Shown piece after piece: positions 49,279-53,025 of a DNA stretch of 53,025 nt. A model generated the notes under the pieces. That model was given only the letters and a program-made list of their open reading frames with translations, was not told where the DNA came from and made no database searches. Both the position numbers and the translations under genes were made by a program. Source of the DNA: a virus. Each line of letters begins with the position of its first letter. Position 1 is the first letter of the stretch. Location: positions 1 to 53,025 of IMG/VR virus record IMGVR_UViG_3300029787_000071; one strand, written 5' to 3'.

Positions 49279-50100
49279 TCATTCCCACGTAAAATTGTCG
49301 GGGTGGCCGAGGATGTCGCTAAATTTACGATAAGGAAATCCCCTGTATTCGTAGGTTGCAGGATCAGCCTCGCTGCGCCACGCTCCATATGAACCGTATT
49401 CGGCGAACATCGCGTCGAACTCCCGACCTGTCATGTCGGACAGTGCTTCACGAGTTTTTTCATAGCCGCAGGGCAGACAAAGAAACTTTTCATCTTCCGG
49501 CCTGTCGCAATCGCATTTGATCGCCATCAACGCTTTAAGGTCGTCGGGGATCGACTCCAACTGTTCAAACCTACCAGACAGCGTTGCGGCAATGGCGTCG
49601 TGATCAAATGCCTCGCCCTTTGCAACGGGGTCTAACGTCGGAGAACCTGCGAAATAAACATCGACACCGTCCGTCTCAAAAACGCCGCGCAACCTTTCGT
49701 AGCTGTCTGTCGCTGTATTTTCCAACGATATGCCAATGACGATCCCGTCCGGCGTATGCCTGTCGATCAGAGATTTGTACCCAGCATAGCGCGGTTCGAG
49801 AATGCCGATGTTTACCGTTGCGGTGAAACCCTCACGGATGGGAACGCGCTTCTCGACGTAGCTGACAGGCCATTGCACGATCTCAAACGTAAAATCTCGA
49901 ACATTTGACTTGAGCCAATTGACCATATTTTGCGCTGCGGTTTTTTCTCGCGATCCTCGCCACGGATCATCCGTTACATCACCAAGCCACTCCTCTTCAG
50001 AGTAGGCCGCAATGATTTCATGGTCCGTTTCAGTCAGCCAACGATTCAAAGTGTATGTAGAGTTTACTCCTCCAGAAAAAGGTATAATAATTTTAGCCAT
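49279..50100 (-). CDS. PP-loop ATP pyrophosphatase, QueC-like
   Basis: 273 aa. The N-terminal PP-loop is PFSGGVNST (residues 7-15), like SGGxDS but with Asn for the usual Asp. Cysteines KCDCDRP and CLPCGYEKTREAL resemble the zinc site of QueC (7-cyano-7-deazaguanine synthase). So it may adenylate a carboxylate and aminate it, perhaps for a modified base or sugar, but no other deazaguanine gene is seen. It is coupled to the adhesin gene (TAATG). Its G+C-rich codons differ from the neighbours. Confidence 0.65.
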   Translation of the reverse strand: MAKIIIPFSGGVNSTYTLNRWLTETDHEIIAAYSEEEWLGDVTDDPWRGSREKTAAQNMVNWLKSNVRDFTFEIVQWPVSYVEKRVPIREGFTATVNIGILEPRYAGYKSLIDRHTPDGIVIGISLENTATDSYERLRGVFETDGVDVYFAGSPTLDPVAKGEAFDHDAIAATLSGRFEQLESIPDDLKALMAIKCDCDRPEDEKFLCLPCGYEKTREALSDMTGREFDAMFAEYGSYGAWRSEADPATYEYRGFPYRKFSDILGHPDNFTWE

Positions 50101-50864
50101 TAACTTGTTGCTCCATGATATGTACCACCGCCACTAGTTGTAACAGTCAAACCTCCCTTTTCTACTGCTTTACCTGCCGTGCCGCCAGAGCCGCCTGCGC
50201 CGCCCGATCCGGCCCCCGAAGCGACACCACATCCGTTGGGGCCGGGGACAGATCCGGGGCTACCTGCGGTGCCATCCGTCCCGTTTTCCGCTTGTCCAGA
50301 TGTACCGCTTGATCCGGCTGACCCGGCTGAACCGGCTGACCCTCCAGAGGTGCCGGGGCCGCAGGAGTAGCCGCCCTTCCCGTCACCAACTGGACTATAT
50401 CTTGAGCCAGCAGATCCGCCCCCTCCGGCCCCGCCTCCGCCGCCTGAGCCGCCACCGATGGTCCCAGAATTTACTACAGAATAAGTGCCAGTGCCGCTAC
50501 TAATATTAAACTCAATAGCATCAGTACCATTACCACCTGAACCGCCAGCAGAATTAGTTCCTCCATTGCTACCTTGCGCTCCGTCAAACCCAGTGACGCT
50601 TGCGCCAGATGCAACATTGATAGTTAAAGGAGATGCAGCATTCAATGCTCCGGTAATAATTCCCGGATCACCTGACGAACCAACCACGTCCACTCCGGAA
50701 GCAATATTTAATACTATAGGCGTAGTATCCGCAGAAGCGTTGTACCCGGCTGCTGTTGCTAAAGTAAGAACATTAACATCTGTAGTATTTGATGTAACAT
50801 TTAAAACTAACGCTCTCGAAGCAGCACTAGAGCCAAATCCTAAAACTTGATACCCAAAACTCAT
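50100..50864 (-). CDS. Glycine-rich tail adhesin
   Basis: 254 aa. Begins MSFGYQVLGFGSS, then a beta-rich half (TIVLNIASGVDVV-like repeats) and, from about residue 130, long Gly/Ser runs such as GGGSGGGGGAGGGGSAG. This resembles the polyglycine receptor-binding tip of T-even gp38-like adhesins. It lies just after the tail fibre gene and would recognise the host surface. Two cysteines occur in the Gly region. Assignment by composition and place. Confidence 0.7.
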   Translation of the reverse strand: MSFGYQVLGFGSSAASRALVLNVTSNTTDVNVLTLATAAGYNASADTTPIVLNIASGVDVVGSSGDPGIITGALNAASPLTINVASGASVTGFDGAQGSNGGTNSAGGSGGNGTDAIEFNISSGTGTYSVVNSGTIGGGSGGGGGAGGGGSAGSRYSPVGDGKGGYSCGPGTSGGSAGSAGSAGSSGTSGQAENGTDGTAGSPGSVPGPNGCGVASGAGSGGAGGSGGTAGKAVEKGGLTVTTSGGGTYHGATS

Positions 50865-50876
50865 CTGCTACTCCAA

Positions 50877-53025
50877 TCAAGCGTCGTTAGCTGCATCAGT
50901 TGTAAAGAATAGTTTTATACCAATTAGCCGTGCATCCTCTGCCATGTCGTCGTTAGCATCAGAAACATCTCTAAATATTCTAAAGAAGCACATGTCTCCA
51001 GCGGCAGGGCTTCCTGCAATCGTTATCGCACCGCTCTCTGAAGTTACACAAAGGTCTTCTGCAGCACCTAGAGCGTCATCTGTCACGACCACTGCAGTGC
51101 CGTATGCAACGTCAATAGTGTCATTATCAGAGACTGCTACGCCTTGCAGACCCCAAGCAACACCATCTGTATCTGTTGCAGCAGTAGTCCAAAACGCTTG
51201 AAAAGTAACCGTTCCTTCATTCCAGCTTTTTGGAAATGCAACTTGAAACTGAGCGTGTTCATCCGATGAGGCATCAAAGTCCAAAACATTCATGTCAGGA
51301 CGACCAGAAGTTGTTTCCGCTGTAGCCAACGCTGCACACCCATTTGATGCAGTTGGACTCATAGCCGCTGCAGGGACAAAGATAGTTTCTTTACCTGCCG
51401 TCTTAATGGCTGCGCTTGAAACAGTAGGAGCTTGCGTAAAGTTAACTACGCCGCCAGAAGAGATTGACATAGCATCTGTGTCTGATGCAGAACCAATAGT
51501 GCCAGCATCAGGAACAGTTAAACTAGTTCCTGTAAGTGCCAGTGTTCCGGCGCTAGAGGGCAGAGTTACTGTAACATCTGAAGTAGACGCGGGTCCAATA
51601 AGAGTGACAGCGTTTGTGCCGTTGTCACTATCTTCAAAAAACTTTACAAAGCCAGCACTGGTTGCGCCATTTTTAATATCAGCACCCGCACTGATTACGG
51701 GAGTTGTCAGTGTTTTATTTGTTAGTGTGTCTGTTGACACTAGGGATACTAAAGTTGAGCTAGAACCTGCAGGTAGAGTTAAGGTGTTCGTCACTCCTGC
51801 AGAGTGAGGTTGGGCTATGACAATCTGACCGTGGGTGTTGTTTTCACAGTTAAACTGTATAGCACCAGAATTAGTGTTGCCCCGTACTGTGAGATGCCCT
51901 GTGCCTTTTGCTTCTAACTCAAGGTCAATGTTTGAGTCGTCACCAGTTGCAGACAGCTTCGGTGCATTGCCTGTAGCTGCGTTAGTAACGTCAAACTGAT
52001 TGACCGCAGAAGAAGTGGTCTGAAAAATAATTTGCTCATTGCCATTTTCATCTGCGATAAAGTGTGCATCGTCAATGAGAATGTTATGAGAATTAGTGTC
52101 TAGGTTAGCGCCCAGTTGTGGCGAAGTATCTTCAACAATATTACTTATGCCTGATGATGTAGCAAGACCAGCAACAAGAGTAGATTTTGTAATTTTCTTT
52201 AGGCCACCTCCAGACGTATCAACAGCAAGCATAACATCATCGTCTGCTGCGGTTGATATTTCAGACAGAGAGCCTACGGCAACGGAATTAAAGTTTGTGC
52301 CGTCTGCAATAAGTAGATTACCTGAAGTGTTTGTTCCCATAGTGATATCATCACCAGTGACGGTTAGATCACCAGAAATGACAAGGTTGCCTGAAGAGTC
52401 TAGTGTAAGAGCGGTGCTAGTTCCTATGGCACTGGTGCCAATCTTAAACTTGTCACTGTCTCCATCATCTATACCCATTGTAAATGTCTGTGTGCCAGAC
52501 AGTGCAAACGATAAGAAGGGATCGCCATCAGTTGCTGTGTTATTTATGATTAGCCCTGTGGTGCCTCCTGCACCGCCAAGAGTTAGGCTAGTGTCCGCTG
52601 CGTGAGTAAGAGTGATATCATTATCGGAACCAAAGCCAAGAACTGCACTATCGCTATCTAGCTTGAGATCGTTGCTGACTGTGACTGCAGTAGAGGCGTT
52701 CATATCAATTGTTGCTTCGCCGTCAATACGCAGAACACCGTCAGAGCTTTGCTGAATAAAGCTTGCAGTATCTCCAAACTGTATCTTTTCTGTAGTGGTT
52801 AACAGAATGTCATCAGAAAACTGGAAGTAATCTTCATCTTCCATCCATGTGAGAACGCCATCGGACGTGTTAGCATTAAATGTTACAGCTATATCTGTAT
52901 CAGCACCTGTTCCAAAAGTGATGGTATTACTGAGAAGTTTCTCAATAGCCCCACCCTCTCCATCAGTCCCATCGTGTTGGTGACCTGACGTTGTAAACGC
53001 ACCATCAATTGCGTTAAATTCTGTA
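50877..53025 (-). CDS. Tail fibre protein, main part (partial at window edge)
   Basis: 715 codons in the window without a start; the reading frame is open to the right edge, and the ATG at 52844 is internal because 52845-53025 reads EFNAIDGAFTT, HQHDGTDGEGG and FGTGADTDIAVTF in the same frame. The body is repetitive beta structure (LKKITKSTLVAG; LTNKTLTTPVIS; LPSSAGTLALTGT), as in trimeric fibres of marine podoviruses. It continues into 1-206 if the genome is circular. It is followed by the adhesin. Confidence 0.85.
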   Translation of the reverse strand, partial: TEFNAIDGAFTTSGHQHDGTDGEGGAIEKLLSNTITFGTGADTDIAVTFNANTSDGVLTWMEDEDYFQFSDDILLTTTEKIQFGDTASFIQQSSDGVLRIDGEATIDMNASTAVTVSNDLKLDSDSAVLGFGSDNDITLTHAADTSLTLGGAGGTTGLIINNTATDGDPFLSFALSGTQTFTMGIDDGDSDKFKIGTSAIGTSTALTLDSSGNLVISGDLTVTGDDITMGTNTSGNLLIADGTNFNSVAVGSLSEISTAADDDVMLAVDTSGGGLKKITKSTLVAGLATSSGISNIVEDTSPQLGANLDTNSHNILIDDAHFIADENGNEQIIFQTTSSAVNQFDVTNAATGNAPKLSATGDDSNIDLELEAKGTGHLTVRGNTNSGAIQFNCENNTHGQIVIAQPHSAGVTNTLTLPAGSSSTLVSLVSTDTLTNKTLTTPVISAGADIKNGATSAGFVKFFEDSDNGTNAVTLIGPASTSDVTVTLPSSAGTLALTGTSLTVPDAGTIGSASDTDAMSISSGGVVNFTQAPTVSSAAIKTAGKETIFVPAAAMSPTASNGCAALATAETTSGRPDMNVLDFDASSDEHAQFQVAFPKSWNEGTVTFQAFWTTAATDTDGVAWGLQGVAVSDNDTIDVAYGTAVVVTDDALGAAEDLCVTSESGAITIAGSPAAGDMCFFRIFRDVSDANDDMAEDARLIGIKLFFTTDAANDA
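52894..53025. repeat. Right copy of terminal direct repeat
   Basis: Aligns without gaps to 1-132; the last 78 bases (52948-53025) are identical to 55-132, ending exactly at the window end. The preceding 54 bases differ at 13 sites, nearly all silent. Confidence 0.9.

Noticed and set aside
51292-51807. 171-codon frame opposite the tail fibre gene, with a similar one at 52096-52605
   Set aside because: Val/Pro-rich mirror of the Thr/Ala/Asp-rich fibre; no start signals.
1-53025. Lysogeny genes, phage RNA polymerase, CRISPR array, insertion sequences
   Set aside because: No integrase, repressor, single-subunit RNA polymerase, spaced repeats or transposase could be found.

Overview
The window looks like an essentially complete genome of a tailed, podovirus-type phage of marine Alphaproteobacteria, most like the Puniceispirillum phage HMO-2011 group (this placement is from memory of those phages; no search was run). 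The main pointers are a family A DNA polymerase with a DnaJ-type zinc finger (two CxxCGGTG motifs) in its N-terminal part, a class II ribonucleotide reductase, a T7 endonuclease I-like resolvase, DUF5872-like and DUF3310 proteins, and a GcrA-like regulator, a family typical of Alphaproteobacteria. No integrase, repressor, phage RNA polymerase, tRNA gene or CRISPR array was found. This suggests a lytic phage that relies on host RNA polymerase, and several near-consensus sigma70 promoters fit that.

Ends. Bases 1-132 and 52894-53025 are direct repeats. The last 78 bases are identical. The first 54 differ at 13 sites, 12 of them third codon positions. Joining the ends at the repeat gives one in-frame 740-codon tail-fibre gene, so the sequence is probably a circular or circularly permuted genome cut inside that gene, with strain variation at the cut.

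Layout. (1) 1-20927, leftward: tail proteins, decoration protein, major capsid protein, scaffold, a virion protein with a SleB-like hydrolase, a large virion protein, portal, terminase large and small subunits, then a run of small, very basic proteins (many with a GGGVRKP-like tag) and a cysteine-rich metallothionein-like protein. (2) 20928-21248: a control region with two back-to-back consensus promoters around a phased direct repeat. (3) 21249-21884, rightward: a lone 2-oxoglutarate/Fe(II) oxygenase, followed by about 400 bases of odd non-coding DNA. (4) 22325-27895, leftward: accessory and early genes. The first part (22.3-25.1 kb) looks richer in G+C and includes an HNH nuclease and a DUF932 protein; the second includes a pyrimidine-dimer-glycosylase-like protein, a nuclease-like protein, the GcrA-like regulator and an SH3-like protein. 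(5) 28033-38136, rightward: a tightly overlapping replication and nucleotide operon with primase, DnaB-like helicase, 3'-5' exonuclease, DNA polymerase, a possible ssDNA-binding protein, a Cas4/AddB-like exonuclease, resolvase, DUF3310, ribonucleotide reductase, a SET-domain protein and a nuclease-like protein. (6) 38126-53025, leftward: overlapping spanin genes, an EF-hand membrane protein, large internal virion proteins, a holin-like protein, a PP-loop ATPase, a glycine-rich adhesin and the tail fibre, which continues across the ends into region 1.

On a circle, regions 6 and 1 form one leftward late block of about 36 kb. The early replication operon runs the opposite way and converges with it at 38.1 kb.
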